From Proteobacteria bacterium UBA5122 (GTDB lineage Bacteria; Pseudomonadota; Gammaproteobacteria; Tenderiales; Tenderiaceae), in NCBI GenBank assembly GCA_002415485.1, contig DHYU01000055.1, forward strand, positions 11,970-17,257: DNA of 5,288 nt. Reading direction: 5' to 3'. A program made the position numbers and the translations under genes. The first letter of the stretch is position 1. Each line of letters opens with the position of its first letter. Positions 4,879 through 5,288 of this stretch are shown here, one piece after another. The notes below the pieces were generated by a model. The model saw only the letters and a program-made list of their open reading frames with translations. It was not told where the DNA came from and did no database searches.

Positions 4879-5288
4879 ATGCTACGTGCGGGTGCGTTTG
4901 CGATCTGTTGCTGGTTCGCCATTGGTTGGGTGTCGACTGTTTCAGCACAGGCAGCAGAGCCGATCGGATTTGTCTTGATGGCCAGTGGAGAGGTGCTGGC
5001 AGTTGATCGTGCGCAGGTCTCCCGTTCCTTAAAACGAAAGTCGCCGTTCTTTGCAGGCGAGTCATTGCGTACTGGCAGTGATTCTCAGGCGCAGCTGCGC
5101 TTTACCGATGGTTCGTTGATTGCCATGCGTGCCGATAGTGAAATTCGTTTTGATCGTTATCGCTTTACGGATGATAAAAAACTGGGTGATACCAATATTT
5201 TTACCCTGGTCAGCGGTGGTTTTCGCACCATCACAGGCAAGATTGGTAAGAAAAACCCCGAAAGCTATCAAATGAAGAGTTCGGTCGC
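4879..5288 (+). CDS. Exported FecR-domain protein, N-terminal part, cut by window edge
   Basis: The reading frame has 136 complete codons from ATG 4879 and is open at the window edge. It begins with a signal peptide: a short MLRAG start, a hydrophobic core to about residue 18, and VSAQA before a cleavage near Ala25. From about residue 29 it matches the FecR periplasmic domain: FVLMASGEVLAV, FFAGESLRTGSDSQAQLRF at 57-75, then DGSLIAMRADSEIRFDRYRF at 77-96. Next comes LVSGGFRTITGKIGKKNPES at 110-129, the segment that in relatives precedes a Gly-Ile-Arg-Gly-Thr motif, which would lie beyond the edge. Classical FecR has a cytoplasmic anti-sigma segment before one membrane helix. Here the protein starts directly with an export signal, so it is more likely a periplasmic or surface protein than a sigma regulator. 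An alternative ATG at 4849 would add ten residues (MRRTLLSGGR) to the signal peptide. It sits in an operon with the TPR-barrel gene. Confidence 0.88.
   Translation, partial: MLRAGAFAICCWFAIGWVSTVSAQAAEPIGFVLMASGEVLAVDRAQVSRSLKRKSPFFAGESLRTGSDSQAQLRFTDGSLIAMRADSEIRFDRYRFTDDKKLGDTNIFTLVSGGFRTITGKIGKKNPESYQMKSSV

Noticed and set aside
4706..5271. Two minus-strand open frames (4706-5065 and 5062-5271).
   Set aside because: They are antisense to the end of the TPR-barrel gene and to the FecR-domain gene, whose protein motifs are unmistakable on the plus strand.

Overview
The window looks like chromosomal DNA from a Gram-negative bacterium, most likely a gammaproteobacterium. The reasons are an enterobacterial-type O-acetylserine sulfhydrylase N-terminus, several exported proteins that look like outer-membrane beta-barrels, a Crp/Fnr-like regulator, and tight operons with Shine-Dalgarno sites. 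I cannot place it to genus. No RNA gene, insertion sequence, CRISPR array or obvious prophage is visible.

Layout. Bases 1-230 (minus) are the start of cysK, cut by the window edge. Bases 231-375 are a divergent control region. Its best promoter matches on the two strands share one -10 element, and it holds two short perfect inverted repeats. Bases 376-1098 (plus) encode an unrecognised secreted protein, probably an outer-membrane barrel. It converges, with a 3-base gap, on a minus-strand operon. Read in transcription order, that operon is a cyclic-nucleotide-binding Crp-like protein (3393-2698), an AEC-family membrane transporter (2681-1767) and a second unrecognised small barrel protein (1770-1102). 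The last two genes overlap by the four bases ATGA. Bases 3394-3502 are a second divergent control region with nested inverted repeats and a G-rich leader. From there a plus-strand operon runs to the right edge: a TPR plus beta-barrel outer-membrane protein (3503-4822) and an exported FecR-domain protein (4879 onward, cut by the edge).

How the parts may fit together. The TPR-barrel/FecR pair resembles cell-envelope modules that carry further large genes downstream (a surface protein or a CHASE2-type cyclase), but those genes would lie outside this window. The divergently transcribed Crp-like gene is a natural candidate regulator of both operons through the shared intergenic region. The functional link between the two operons is inference from position. 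The protein families cysK, AEC, cyclic-nucleotide-binding, TPR-barrel and FecR are read directly from sequence motifs.
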